The position numbers and the translations under genes are program-made. A stretch of DNA of 64,000 nt. Source: Helcococcus sueciensis DSM 17243 (GTDB taxonomy: Bacteria; Bacillota; Clostridia; Tissierellales; Peptoniphilaceae). The first letter of the stretch is position 1. Each line of letters begins with the position of its first letter. The notes beneath the pieces were generated by a model. It had not been told where the DNA came from. It was given only the letters and a program-made list of their open reading frames with translations, and did not search any database. Where the stretch lies: NCBI RefSeq assembly GCF_000423145.1, contig NZ_AUHK01000003.1:1-64000 (forward strand). Direction: 5' to 3'. Below, one piece after another: positions 38,202 to 46,115 of the stretch.

Positions 38202-39295
38202 TTTATTATCCTTCTTATTGTTTCTATTCGTTCTTGTAATTTTTCTAAAAACTCTTTCGCTTCTTCTAATGTATTATCTTTAGATAGTGACACTCTTATA
38301 CAGCCATTTTTATATTTCTCTTCTACATTTATAGATTCTATAACTCTACTTTTTTCACCTTTATTACAAGCAGATCCAGTAGAAATATATATTTCATCCA
38401 TTTCTAAATAATGAAGTAAAATTTCTGCTCCAATCTTTTCTACACAGAAATTCAATATATATGGACTAGAATTTTCTTTTGGAGAATTTATAATTATTCC
38501 ATTTAATTTTGAAATTTCTTCTCTTAAATAATTATTTATTTCTGATACTTTATTAAAATTATTATCAAGAGTTGAAGCTTTTGCAAATCCTAAGATTGCC
38601 TGAACATTTTCAGTACCAGAAAAAAGTCCTTTTTCCTGTCCTCCACCAAAATAAAGTTTATTAAATTTGTTTATATCTTTAATATACAAAGCTGCTATAC
38701 CTTTTGGACCATGTATTTTATGTGAAGAAACTGTGTAAAAGTCAATATTATTCAAACTAATTTCAATTTTATTTAAGGCTTGAACTCCATCACTATGAAA
38801 TAATACATTTGGATTTTTTTCTTTAGATATTTTTGCTAAATGATTGATATCATTTATACTTCCTAGTTCATTATTAACATGAATTATAGATACTAAAACA
38901 GTATTTTCATCGATTTTATTTAGTAAATCTTCTTTATCAACAAATCCATATTTATCAATCTTTATATATCTTACTTCGGCCACAGTGTTTAAACTTGCTT
39001 GATGCATACTACTATGTTCCGCTTCTGTAATTAAAATATTTTTACCTGATATATCAAAGGAATGGATTATTGAATTATTCGCTATCGTTCCACTCGGTAC
39101 AAAATACAAATTTTTAGAGCTAATATTCATTTTTTTAGATATAGTTTTTCTAGCCTTATCAATTTCTTTTTCAGCAACTAAACCCAGTCTGTGAAGTGAT
39201 GATGGATTTCCAAATACTTCGTCATATCCTCTAATCATTTCTTCTTTTACAACTTTATCGATTTTAGTTGTTGAGGCATTATCAAAATATATCAT
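38198..39295 (-). CDS. Cysteine desulfurase (NifS/IscS family, NifZ-like)
   Basis: A PLP enzyme of 365 residues that removes sulfur from cysteine and probably passes it to ThiI. IYFDNASTTKID at the start, the PLP Lys region TVSSHKIHGPKGIAALY and the catalytic Cys loop STGSACNKGE are visible. The direct overlap with thiI points to a tRNA thiolation role rather than general Fe-S assembly, as for B. subtilis NifZ. No IscU/SufU gene is near. Confidence 0.93.
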   Translation of the reverse strand: MIYFDNASTTKIDKVVKEEMIRGYDEVFGNPSSLHRLGLVAEKEIDKARKTISKKMNISSKNLYFVPSGTIANNSIIHSFDISGKNILITEAEHSSMHQASLNTVAEVRYIKIDKYGFVDKEDLLNKIDENTVLVSIIHVNNELGSINDINHLAKISKEKNPNVLFHSDGVQALNKIEISLNNIDFYTVSSHKIHGPKGIAALYIKDINKFNKLYFGGGQEKGLFSGTENVQAILGFAKASTLDNNFNKVSEINNYLREEISKLNGIIINSPKENSSPYILNFCVEKIGAEILLHYLEMDEIYISTGSACNKGEKSRVIESINVEEKYKNGCIRVSLSKDNTLEEAKEFLEKLQERIETIRRIIK

Positions 39296-39357
39296 TTTAA
39301 TCCTCCTTTATGATAATATAATACATGTAATTATATCAAATTAAGAAAGGTTCTACC

Positions 39358-40272
39358 ATGATAAAATTAAATGATTATATTAAAAATTCAAATATTTTTA
39401 GTAAAAAATATATTGTTCTAGATATTGAAACATCTGGTGTATCTAGAATTCATTCAAAAGTTCTTGTTGCTGGTATTTTATTTTCAGATGGTAAATTCAT
39501 ACAATATGCCATAACTGATGAAAATGAAGAAAAAGAACTTCTAGAAGAGATTTCTCAAATACTCAATGATCAATATATAATTACTTTTAATGGAGATATA
39601 TTTGATATCCCATTTATAAAATCTAGAATGGAATTTCATGGACTCGATCCTTTCATTGAGCAATCAAGTTTTGATATTAGAAAGTATTTAATCAAAAATA
39701 AATATATTACTGATATAAATAGCTTTTCTCTCAAGGAAGTTGAAAATTATCATGAAATTAAGAGATTTGAAGATTTTGAATTGGATTCTGATATAGATTT
39801 TTATACTTTTGAAGAATTCAAAAATGATAAATTTGAAAAAATATTACTTCATAACAAATATGATGTAATAAACACTAATGCACTACTCGATCTAGTAAAT
39901 AAAATAGAAGAAAGTAAAAATATTTATCTAAATGAAAGAACTATTAAAATCGATTCAATATTCCATGAAAAAAATATTTTAGAAATAAAAGGAAATATTA
40001 TCCCAGAGATAATGGATTATTTTATAGAAGGACATAATTATAGTCTTTATATTAATAATTCCTCATTTAAATTAAGACTTCACATAATTGAAGGATTTTT
40101 AGCAGACAATATTATGGGATTTGTTCATATAATTAATTATGAATCTAATTTTGTAGATACATCACCTTACAATTTAAGAAAAGATTTAATTCCTATATTT
40201 GATAATAGATATTATTTAGAAAATATTAAAAATTTAGTATTGAATATTTTTAAAAATATTATAAATAATTAA
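39358..40272 (+). CDS. YprB-type RNase H-like exonuclease domain protein
   Basis: The 304-residue protein has a DEDD-type nuclease domain: VLDIETSG near residue 20 supplies Asp and Glu, TFNGDIFDIPFI the next Asp, and HNKYDVINT the last. This matches the RNase_H_2/YprB family. The C-terminal third is without recognisable motif. Function in Firmicutes is not settled; a role in DNA or RNA processing is inferred. The start follows AGAAAGG. It is a single-gene unit, divergent from nifS/thiI. Confidence 0.8.
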   Translation: MIKLNDYIKNSNIFSKKYIVLDIETSGVSRIHSKVLVAGILFSDGKFIQYAITDENEEKELLEEISQILNDQYIITFNGDIFDIPFIKSRMEFHGLDPFIEQSSFDIRKYLIKNKYITDINSFSLKEVENYHEIKRFEDFELDSDIDFYTFEEFKNDKFEKILLHNKYDVINTNALLDLVNKIEESKNIYLNERTIKIDSIFHEKNILEIKGNIIPEIMDYFIEGHNYSLYINNSSFKLRLHIIEGFLADNIMGFVHIINYESNFVDTSPYNLRKDLIPIFDNRYYLENIKNLVLNIFKNIINN

Positions 40273-40284
40273 ATTATAAATCAA

Positions 40285-40390
40285 CAAAAAAATGCCCCTA
40301 ATTAATTTATCTTTGAACTGACCTAAAAAGTTGACTAAAAAACAACTTTTTGGGTTCACTTTATCTTCATAGGGGAATTTTTTTATTCAT
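40285..40390. terminator. Bidirectional terminator enclosing IS3-type inverted ends
   Basis: An outer stem CCCCTA/TAGGGG (40295-40300 and 40370-40375) is flanked by A- and T-runs that suit both strands. Inside it, TGAACTGACCTAAAAAGTTG (40314-40333) faces CAACTTTTTGGGTTCA (40343-40358). These inner sequences resemble the terminal repeats of IS3/IS150-group elements brought back to back. Confidence 0.6.
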
Positions 40391-40434
40391 TTTATAAAAT
40401 CTAATTTAACAAAAATTAATTTTTTTATTGTAAA

Positions 40435-41058
40435 CTATTTCAAATATTCTGCAAATTTTTCACTTAACACCAAAATTTCTGGCACTGACATCGTCTCACT
40501 CTTAAATACAATATAGTATGAGTTTTCATTATTCCAAAGTACATGGAGTTCTGCAGAATATGGATTATTATTTATATTCTCTAAAAGAACATCTCCATAT
40601 GGTTTCATATTTAGAACTTTCAAATTTGGATAATCCTTTTTTATAGTATTTACAAAATCCGCATTACTTATTTTTTTATCAAAACATTTAATCTCTATAC
40701 TGTAAGGATATGCTGTATTTTGGAATTTATGTGTTGCTTCACCTTTAAATATAGATGTTATAGACTTATCATTAATTGTATATTCTAAACCATTTAATTC
40801 CTTTGTAGAACTATTTTCAACATCAAATTGTTCTAAAATGAATTTAGTTACATCTGGCCTAACCGTTTTGATATCTTCTGTTTGTTCGCTAGATTTATTA
40901 TTATTATTTTTTAATTTTCCAAATTGCTTATCAGCTTCAGTCACCCCTTCTTGGTTATATTCACCAGTAGCTGAACTTTCAACATCAATACTTTCTTCGC
41001 TATTACAAGCAACTAATAACGCTGCAATTAAAGCTATAATAAATATTTTAATTTTCAT
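40435..41058 (-). CDS. Putative lipoprotein of unknown function
   Basis: A secreted lipoprotein of about 207 residues. The signal peptide ends in LLVAC, which sets the lipidated Cys near residue 18. A low-complexity acidic and Asn-rich linker (to about residue 60) leads to a mixed alpha/beta domain. The start at 41058 is preferred because AAAGAG lies six bases upstream; an ATG two codons earlier overlaps that site. The domain is not recognised. Confidence 0.65.
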   Translation of the reverse strand: MKIKIFIIALIAALLVACNSEESIDVESSATGEYNQEGVTEADKQFGKLKNNNNKSSEQTEDIKTVRPDVTKFILEQFDVENSSTKELNGLEYTINDKSITSIFKGEATHKFQNTAYPYSIEIKCFDKKISNADFVNTIKKDYPNLKVLNMKPYGDVLLENINNNPYSAELHVLWNNENSYYIVFKSETMSVPEILVLSEKFAEYLK

Positions 41059-41125
41059 ATGCATCTCTTTCTTTTTTCATAGTATATTATATTCTATACA
41101 AAAATAATAACCATATCAATTAAAA

Positions 41126-41161
41126 TAAAAAAATAGCATATCCAAAATATATACTATTTCA
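41126..41161 (-). terminator. Terminator after membrane-anchored hypothetical gene
   Basis: AAATAG and CTATTT with further A/T pairs form a hairpin followed on the minus strand by TTTTTTT. Confidence 0.55.
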
Positions 41162-41192
41162 TGTTTTTTTAAATCAATCTATTCCATGTGTA

Positions 41193-41633
41193 TTAAATAA
41201 TCATTTCAAATATATAATATGTTTTTTTATTAATGTCAGATGTGATAATAAGATACTTGAAATAATCATCCTTATTTTTATTTTGTTTAATAGAATCTAT
41301 AATTCTTAAATTATGTATATTTATTATTTGTTTTAATTTAGCTCGACTTAAAATTTCAGATATTAATTTCGTATCCTTATCCAATTCTATAACCTTATAG
41401 CATTCAGAACATTCAATTTTATATTCTAAATTATCTGAATCTAATTTTATTATTTTTTCACCATCTCCTTGAAACCCTCTATCTGATTCATATAAAACTT
41501 CAGTAGTATAAGACGAACTAATAGTCATATCCCATGAGTTTGATATATTTATCATATTATAATTAAAACACCAAAAAATTATTACAATAAGAAATACTAA
41601 TCCAAACAAAAATAACCAAAAATATTTTTTCAT
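41193..41633 (-). CDS. Membrane-anchored hypothetical protein
   Basis: A 146-residue protein with one N-terminal hydrophobic segment (about 4-25) and an extracellular domain containing a CSEC motif (Cys near 74 and 77). AGAGGTAAT precedes the ATG, and a terminator follows. No family is recognised. It lies next to the integrase remnant and could be part of old mobile DNA. Confidence 0.55.
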   Translation of the reverse strand: MKKYFWLFLFGLVFLIVIIFWCFNYNMINISNSWDMTISSSYTTEVLYESDRGFQGDGEKIIKLDSDNLEYKIECSECYKVIELDKDTKLISEILSRAKLKQIINIHNLRIIDSIKQNKNKDDYFKYLIITSDINKKTYYIFEMII

Positions 41634-41718
41634 ATTACCTCTTTACTCAAAACCATCAAGATATTGTATCTATTATTTATTTTTCTATTATTATATATAA
41701 TAATTATTATATAAACAA

Positions 41719-41748
41719 TAAGGTGACTATTAATAGTCGCCTTTTTTA
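41719..41748 (+). terminator. Orphan rightward terminator
   Basis: AGGTGACTA/TAGTCGCCT stem with a TTA loop, followed by TTTTTT on the plus strand. No rightward gene precedes it. Confidence 0.55.
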
Positions 41749-41855
41749 TGAAATTTATATCATAATTGTATTAAATTGTTTTTGTTTATCGGTATTATAT
41801 GAATGAATATTTCATATAATTCATATAAACTTTAATATTTGCATCTATTTATTAA

Positions 41856-42092
41856 GTTAAAAAACTAAATAAAGTTTATGAAAATCTTGATATAAAAAAG
41901 ATAACAATTCATGGATTAAGACATACATTTGCTTCCATTTGTTTTGAAGCAGGAATGCAAGTTAAAGAAGTGCAAGGAATTTTAGGACACTCAGATTATC
42001 AAATAACATTAAATCTTTATACTCATTTAACTAAAAAAAGAAAAGAAGAATCAATAAATAAATTTAATAATTATATCCAAAAACATTTGTAA
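41856..42092 (+). pseudogene. Tyrosine recombinase (phage integrase), C-terminal remnant
   Basis: About 78 codons after a stop at 41853 encode the last part of a tyrosine integrase. HGLRHTFAS holds the catalytic Arg and His, ILGHSD the next His, and TLNLYTH the nucleophile Tyr. There is no start codon or RBS, and the N-terminal three quarters are missing. It stands 83 bases from a tRNA array, a usual integration target, so an integrated element was probably lost here. Confidence 0.85.
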
Positions 42093-42141
42093 AAATATTA
42101 AAAAAAATATTTTGAGATGAATTTGAGATGAATTTAAAAAC

Positions 42142-42170
42142 AAAACGGCTATTTCTAGCCGTTTTGAATG
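42142..42170 (-). terminator. Terminator of the tRNA array
   Basis: AAAACGGCTA and TAGCCGTTTT form a 10-bp stem capped by GAAA on the minus strand, followed by TTTTT. It can also act for the rightward integrase remnant. Confidence 0.85.
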
Positions 42171-42174
42171 CAGT

Positions 42175-42251
42175 TGGTGGGCCATCGGGGACTTGAACCC
42201 AGGACCTACCGGTTATGAGCCGGGTGCTCTGACCAACTGAGCTAATGGCCC
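42175..42251 (-). tRNA. tRNA with CAT anticodon (Met or Ile2)
   Basis: A full cloverleaf with encoded CCA and anticodon loop CTCATAA. GGGCCATTAGCTCAG and the paired acceptor end fit elongator Met or lysidine-modified Ile2; sequence alone does not decide. Last gene in the array. Confidence 0.9.
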
Positions 42252-42260
42252 GAAAAATAT

Positions 42261-42337
<77 letters not shown>

Positions 42338-42341
42338 AAAT

Positions 42342-42417
42342 TGGCAGGGGTGAAAGGACTCGAACCCTCGACATTTGGTTTTGGAGACCAACGTTCTACC
42401 AACTGAACTACACCCCT
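42342..42417 (-). tRNA. tRNA-Trp (CCA)
   Basis: Cloverleaf with encoded CCA end; the loop CTCCAAA gives anticodon CCA and the discriminator is G. Confidence 0.95.
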
Positions 42418-42430
42418 AAAACCTAAGTTT

Positions 42431-42506
42431 TGGTGCCTGGAGCCGGAATTGAACCAGCGACACACGGAGCTTCAGTCCGTTGCTCTACCTGCTGAGCTAT
42501 CCAGGC
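42431..42506 (-). tRNA. tRNA-Phe (GAA)
   Basis: Cloverleaf with encoded CCA; CGGACTGAAGCTCCG gives anticodon GAA. Confidence 0.95.
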
Positions 42507-42553
42507 TTAAACTTTTTACACCCACATCATGTAAAAAAAATAGAAGTCCTTAA

Positions 42554-42644
42554 TGGCGGAGAAAGAGGGATTTGAACCCTCGCGTCCCGTTAAGGACCTA
42601 CTCCCTTAGCAGGGGAGCCTCTTCAGCCACTTGAGTACTTCTCC
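42554..42644 (-). tRNA. tRNA-Ser (GCT)
   Basis: A class II tRNA of 91 bases with a long variable arm (GTCCTTAACGGGAC) and anticodon GCT in CCTGCTAAGG. CCA is encoded. Confidence 0.95.
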
Positions 42645-42648
42645 ATTG

Positions 42649-42737
42649 TGGCGGAGGAGGTGGGATTCGAACCCACGTGCGCTTTCACGCTAACGGTTTT
42701 CAAGACCGCCCCGTTATGGCCACTTCGGTACCCCTCC
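42649..42737 (-). tRNA. tRNA-Ser (TGA)
   Basis: A class II tRNA of 89 bases with a long variable arm and anticodon TGA in GGTCTTGAAAACC. CCA is encoded. Confidence 0.95.
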
Positions 42738-42743
42738 GTAATA

Positions 42744-42819
42744 TGGTGATCCATCGGAGGTTCGAACTCCGGACACCTTGGTTAAAAGCCAAGTGCTCTG
42801 CCGACTGAGCTAATGGATC
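42744..42819 (-). tRNA. tRNA-Lys (TTT)
   Basis: Cloverleaf with encoded CCA; CTTGGCTTTTAACCAAG gives anticodon TTT. Confidence 0.95.
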
Positions 42820-42824
42820 ATATT

Positions 42825-42900
42825 TGGCTGGGGTAATAGGACTCGAACCTATGAATGCAAGAGTCAAAGTCTTGTGCCTTACCGACTTGGCTATACCCCA
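42825..42900 (-). tRNA. tRNA-Gln (TTG)
   Basis: Cloverleaf with encoded CCA; CAAGACTTTGACTCTTG gives anticodon TTG, and the U1-A72 end is typical of tRNA-Gln. Confidence 0.95.
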
Positions 42901-42904
42901 AAGA

Positions 42905-42979
42905 TAGTGAACCTAAGATTATGCTAACCTATGGCACAAGGTTTAGAGATTATTCCCTATCCAGCTGAACTATAGGTAC
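42905..42979 (-). pseudogene. Decayed tRNA-Arg copy
   Basis: It aligns along its whole length with the tRNA-Arg (TCT) gene at 42995-43071, sharing CTATAG, CAGCTGGATAG and CTTAGGTTCAC. The anticodon stem, T arm and CCA (now CTA) carry mutations that break pairing. It is therefore a tandem duplicate in decay. Confidence 0.8.
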
Positions 42980-42994
42980 ACATTATCAAAAAAA

Positions 42995-43071
42995 TGGTGA
43001 ACCTAAGAGGATTCGAACCTCTGGCACACGGCTTAGAAGGCCGTTGCTCTATCCAGCTGAGCTATAGGTCC
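42995..43071 (-). tRNA. tRNA-Arg (TCT)
   Basis: Cloverleaf with encoded CCA; CGGCCTTCTAAGCCG gives anticodon TCT. Source of the adjacent pseudo-tRNA. Confidence 0.95.
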
Positions 43072-43076
43072 ACGTG

Positions 43077-43150
43077 TGGAGCGGGTGAAGGGAGTCGAAC
43101 CCTCGCAACCAGCTTGGAAGGCTGGGGCTCTACCACTGAGCTACACCCGC
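43077..43150 (-). tRNA. tRNA-Gly (TCC)
   Basis: Cloverleaf of 74 bases with encoded CCA; CCAGCCTTCCAAGCTGG gives anticodon TCC. Confidence 0.95.
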
Positions 43151-43157
43151 AATAGTT

Positions 43158-43243
43158 TGGTGGAGGAGAGTGGATTTGAACCACTGAAAGAAAATCTAAC
43201 GGATTTACAGTCCGTCCCCTTTGGCCAACTCGGGAACTCCTCC
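43158..43243 (-). tRNA. tRNA-Tyr (GTA)
   Basis: A class II tRNA of 86 bases with a variable arm; CGGACTGTAAATCCG gives anticodon GTA. CCA is encoded. Confidence 0.95.
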
Positions 43244-43247
43244 ATTT

Positions 43248-43323
43248 TGGAGCTGGTGAGAGGAATTGAACCCCCAACCTATTGATTACAAATCAATTGC
43301 TCTGCCTATTGAGCTACACCAGC
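43248..43323 (-). tRNA. tRNA-Thr (TGT)
   Basis: Cloverleaf with encoded CCA; TTGATTTGTAATCAA gives anticodon TGT. Confidence 0.95.
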
Positions 43324-43343
43324 AAGTATAGTATATTGAAATA

Positions 43344-43420
43344 TGGCGACCCGGAAGGGACTCGAACCCTCGACCTCCAGCGTGACAGGCTGGCATTCTA
43401 ACCAACTGAACTACCGGGCC
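43344..43420 (-). tRNA. tRNA-Asp (GTC)
   Basis: Cloverleaf with encoded CCA; CCAGCCTGTCACGCTGG gives anticodon GTC. Confidence 0.95.
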
Positions 43421-43437
43421 ACTCAAATAAATATATA

Positions 43438-43513
43438 TGGTGGGCGTTATAGGACTTGAACCTATGACCCCCTGCTTGTAAGGCAGATGCTCTCCCAACT
43501 GAGCTAAACGCCC
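43438..43513 (-). tRNA. tRNA-Val (TAC)
   Basis: Cloverleaf with encoded CCA; CTGCCTTACAAGCAG gives anticodon TAC. Confidence 0.95.
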
Positions 43514-43520
43514 ATATATA

Positions 43521-43595
43521 TGGTGACCCTACCGGGATTCGAACCCGGGTTACCGCCGTGAAAGGGCGATGTCTTAACCACTTGACCATAGGGCC
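43521..43595 (-). tRNA. tRNA-Glu (TTC)
   Basis: Cloverleaf with encoded CCA; CGCCCTTTCACGGCG gives anticodon TTC. First gene of the array, about 18 bases after the near promoter. Confidence 0.95.
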
Positions 43596-43612
43596 ACTAA
43601 CGTGACTATTTT

Positions 43613-43641
43613 ATTATATAAAAAAATTTTATCTTTGTCAA
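43613..43641 (-). promoter_or_regulatory. Near promoter of the tRNA array
   Basis: Minus strand consensus TTGACA (43641-43636), 17-base spacer, TATAAT (43618-43613). Confidence 0.85.
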
Positions 43642-43684
43642 ATTTTTTTTGTACCTAAGTCGCATTCATTTTCGATACCAATTT

Positions 43685-43713
43685 ATAATACATAATTTTT
43701 TTCCTTTTGTCAA
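43685..43713 (-). promoter_or_regulatory. Far promoter of the tRNA array
   Basis: Minus strand TTGACA (43713-43708), 17-base spacer, TATTAT (43690-43685). Its -35 overlaps the stop codon of the last Tad-locus gene. Confidence 0.7.
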
Positions 43714-44357
43714 ATTTTTTTTCTATTATTTTTAGGAAACCTGAAAAACGCGTCTAAATCATTCTCTTCTACTATTTTCTCATCCTTTTTATTAAGTTTT
43801 TCTTTTATTAAATTTAAAATATTTTTACTTCTTTTATTGTTTTTAATAGTATTATTTTTTTTATCATCATTTTTATAGTCTATATTTTCATTAATTATTT
43901 TTTTTAAAACAATTAATTCATAATCTTCATTTACTAATTCATTTTTTAATCTTATTAATCGCATATCAAAATCTTCTTCATCTATTTTATAATTTCTAAA
44001 AATATCATAAATTAAATCTCTTATGTTTCTATCATCTTTCATATACGGATTAATTAATAATAAAATTTTATTTTCTTGTACAAATATTTTATCTAAATCA
44101 TAATAAATATAGCCTTCATCAATCATATATTTGTTTATTGCTTCCACACAATTAAATATTTGATTAAATAATTTCAATAAATCTTTCGAATTTATTAAAC
44201 CTTTCAATTTATCTTTTAGAGTCAATAAATTACTATCATCTATAATCAAATTATTTTCTTTTATAATAAATGGAACTATTACATCAATATTATTGTTACT
44301 AATCATTTTTGTAATAAATTTATTTTCTTCGTTTTTATCAATTTTTATTTTAATCAT
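43710..44357 (-). CDS. DUF6382-like protein of the Tad pilus locus
   Basis: A soluble 215-residue protein whose first 150 residues resemble DUF6382, seen beside Firmicute Tad loci: a VPFIIKENN start, LKGLINSKDLLKLFNQIFNCVEAINKYMID, and YYDLDKIFVQ. The C-terminal part is Lys/Asn-rich and disordered; the FHA domain often fused to DUF6382 is missing. It overlaps the WG-repeat gene by eight bases and closes the locus. A regulatory or assembly role is inferred from position. DUF assignment is from memory of the pattern. Confidence 0.6.
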   Translation of the reverse strand: MIKIKIDKNEENKFITKMISNNNIDVIVPFIIKENNLIIDDSNLLTLKDKLKGLINSKDLLKLFNQIFNCVEAINKYMIDEGYIYYDLDKIFVQENKILLLINPYMKDDRNIRDLIYDIFRNYKIDEEDFDMRLIRLKNELVNEDYELIVLKKIINENIDYKNDDKKNNTIKNNKRSKNILNLIKEKLNKKDEKIVEENDLDAFFRFPKNNRKKI

Positions 44358-45597
44358 TAATATACCTCAGTAGTTTTATCATTTCATATCCATTTGATGT
44401 TTTCATAAAACTTATTCCATTTTTATTGAAAGGAAATATTTCATCAATAATTTTATATTCAATACCTTCTTCATCAATAATATAATTTTTCCCATTTAAT
44501 TTAACGATGCCTCTATTTAACGAAAATGATTTTGCTTCATTATATTTAAAATCAATTATATTATTAAATTCTTGATCAATATATCCCCATTTATTTTTCT
44601 TTACTGCAATATACTCACCATAAGAAAAATCTATATCATCATATTTTTCAGAAAATTTATTATTTTTTATATCGTAAATTATATATTTCTTATCCTTAAA
44701 AATTATTTTGTCATCATAGATTGCATTATTAAATTCATCTATTTTTACATCTTTAAATTCAATTTCTTTAATTATATTAAATTTATTATCTATTAACTTC
44801 CATTTATCATTAAAAATTAAAGCTTTGCCATTTGAAAAATTTGTCGCTTTAGAATAGATATCGCTTTGTCTTTCACCAGCTCTATTTACAAAATACATAC
44901 CTTTAGAATCTTCTTTAATAAGATGATTCTCATAAAAGGGTTTAAAATTCCCCTTAAGATTAGATTTTATAATTCCTGAAGTTTTGTAAATTTTTGTACA
45001 ATCATTATCTATAGCAGTATAATAATCTTCCCAAATTCCAGAAATAATATCATGTTTTTCAAGATTCAAATTTCTTCCATTTTTGTTAACAATCATCCAT
45101 TTATTATCTTTTTTCACTATAAAATCATTAAAAATAGGAGAGTATTTTATATCTTCATATGATTTTCCAATAGATATAAACTTATTAAAAGTATTTTTTG
45201 AATATTCTTTATTTACTTCTTCATTTACTTTGTCTAAATAATTATTAAAATTTCTATAATCATTTTGTTCTAAATATATTTTCAAAATATCTGATTGAAT
45301 TTTATTTATATAATCAGATTCAAAACTTATATTTTCTAATTCTTTTACAGCTTCATTTATATTAAAATTTTTCAAATAAGCATTTATTATCTTTTTATTC
45401 ACTTGATTGTTCTCTACCATTTCTATTGACTTTCTATAATTTAATATCGCTTCATCATATACTTCTGATTCAAAGAATTTATCCCCTGTCTCTTCATATT
45501 TTTTAGCTCTTTCATTTATGTCATGCTCTTTGTAGATAGATAAAACTAGTATTAAACTCGCAATTATTATTAATGTATAATTAAAAAAGTTTTTCAT
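44350..45597 (-). CDS. WG-repeat protein with N-terminal membrane anchor
   Basis: A 415-residue protein. One transmembrane segment (about 5-22) is followed by a TPR-like helical stretch (KYEETGDKFFESEVYDEAILNYRKS is the visible repeat) and then several beta-type WG repeats (DNKWMIVNKNGRNL, KNKWGYIDQEFNNI, and related). It lies inside the Tad locus, overlapping the prepilin peptidase gene by four bases, so it is probably an envelope component of that system. The precise role is unknown. Confidence 0.65.
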   Translation of the reverse strand: MKNFFNYTLIIIASLILVLSIYKEHDINERAKKYEETGDKFFESEVYDEAILNYRKSIEMVENNQVNKKIINAYLKNFNINEAVKELENISFESDYINKIQSDILKIYLEQNDYRNFNNYLDKVNEEVNKEYSKNTFNKFISIGKSYEDIKYSPIFNDFIVKKDNKWMIVNKNGRNLNLEKHDIISGIWEDYYTAIDNDCTKIYKTSGIIKSNLKGNFKPFYENHLIKEDSKGMYFVNRAGERQSDIYSKATNFSNGKALIFNDKWKLIDNKFNIIKEIEFKDVKIDEFNNAIYDDKIIFKDKKYIIYDIKNNKFSEKYDDIDFSYGEYIAVKKNKWGYIDQEFNNIIDFKYNEAKSFSLNRGIVKLNGKNYIIDEEGIEYKIIDEIFPFNKNGISFMKTSNGYEMIKLLRYIND

Positions 45598-46115
45598 ATT
45601 AAAACTCCTATTAAAATATATGAAATTGTTATAAATGGAACCATTGGAATTCTTTTTATATCAATTTTTTTTAATATTATAAATATTGAAGATATAAATA
45701 AAATTACAGATAAAATAAATAAAAATAGAATAAAAACTTCACCACCTAGATAAAGTAAAATTGATATTAATAGCTTGATATCTCCCATTCCTATTGAATT
45801 TTTAAAATAAGAAAAAAAGAATAAAAATAATATAATAGTAAAAGAAATAATTAAATCAATACCTATATTATATTTAGATGTAATCACAGCTACAATTAAT
45901 ATTGAAAAGCTTATAAAATTTGGTATAGTATAGGTTTTAATATCAATAATTGACGCTATCATGAGTATAGATAAGACCAAGTGACAATCTAGATAAAAGA
46001 AGTTTAAACTTATTACATTAATAAATAATAAAAATAATAATATGGATTCTGCATAAATATATTTTTCATTTTTCATATATTTATAAAATAAAATTGTATT
46101 AATCAATAAACGCAT
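45594..46115 (-). CDS. Prepilin peptidase of Tad type (TadV/CpaA)
   Basis: A polytopic membrane protein of 173 residues with about five hydrophobic segments. The two catalytic Asp residues of A24 peptidases are seen in ASIIDIKTYTIPN and GMGDIKLL. It should cleave the leader of the Flp pilin and TadE-like proteins of this locus. It overlaps its upstream neighbour by 17 bases. Confidence 0.85.
   Translation of the reverse strand: MRLLINTILFYKYMKNEKYIYAESILLFLLFINVISLNFFYLDCHLVLSILMIASIIDIKTYTIPNFISFSILIVAVITSKYNIGIDLIISFTIILFLFFFSYFKNSIGMGDIKLLISILLYLGGEVFILFLFILSVILFISSIFIILKKIDIKRIPMVPFITISYILIGVLI

Noticed and set aside
43062-43589. Several open frames on both strands across the tRNA array
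   Set aside because: They translate tRNA genes (recurrent GFESL/PSQPAWKAG-like peptides) and have no RBS.
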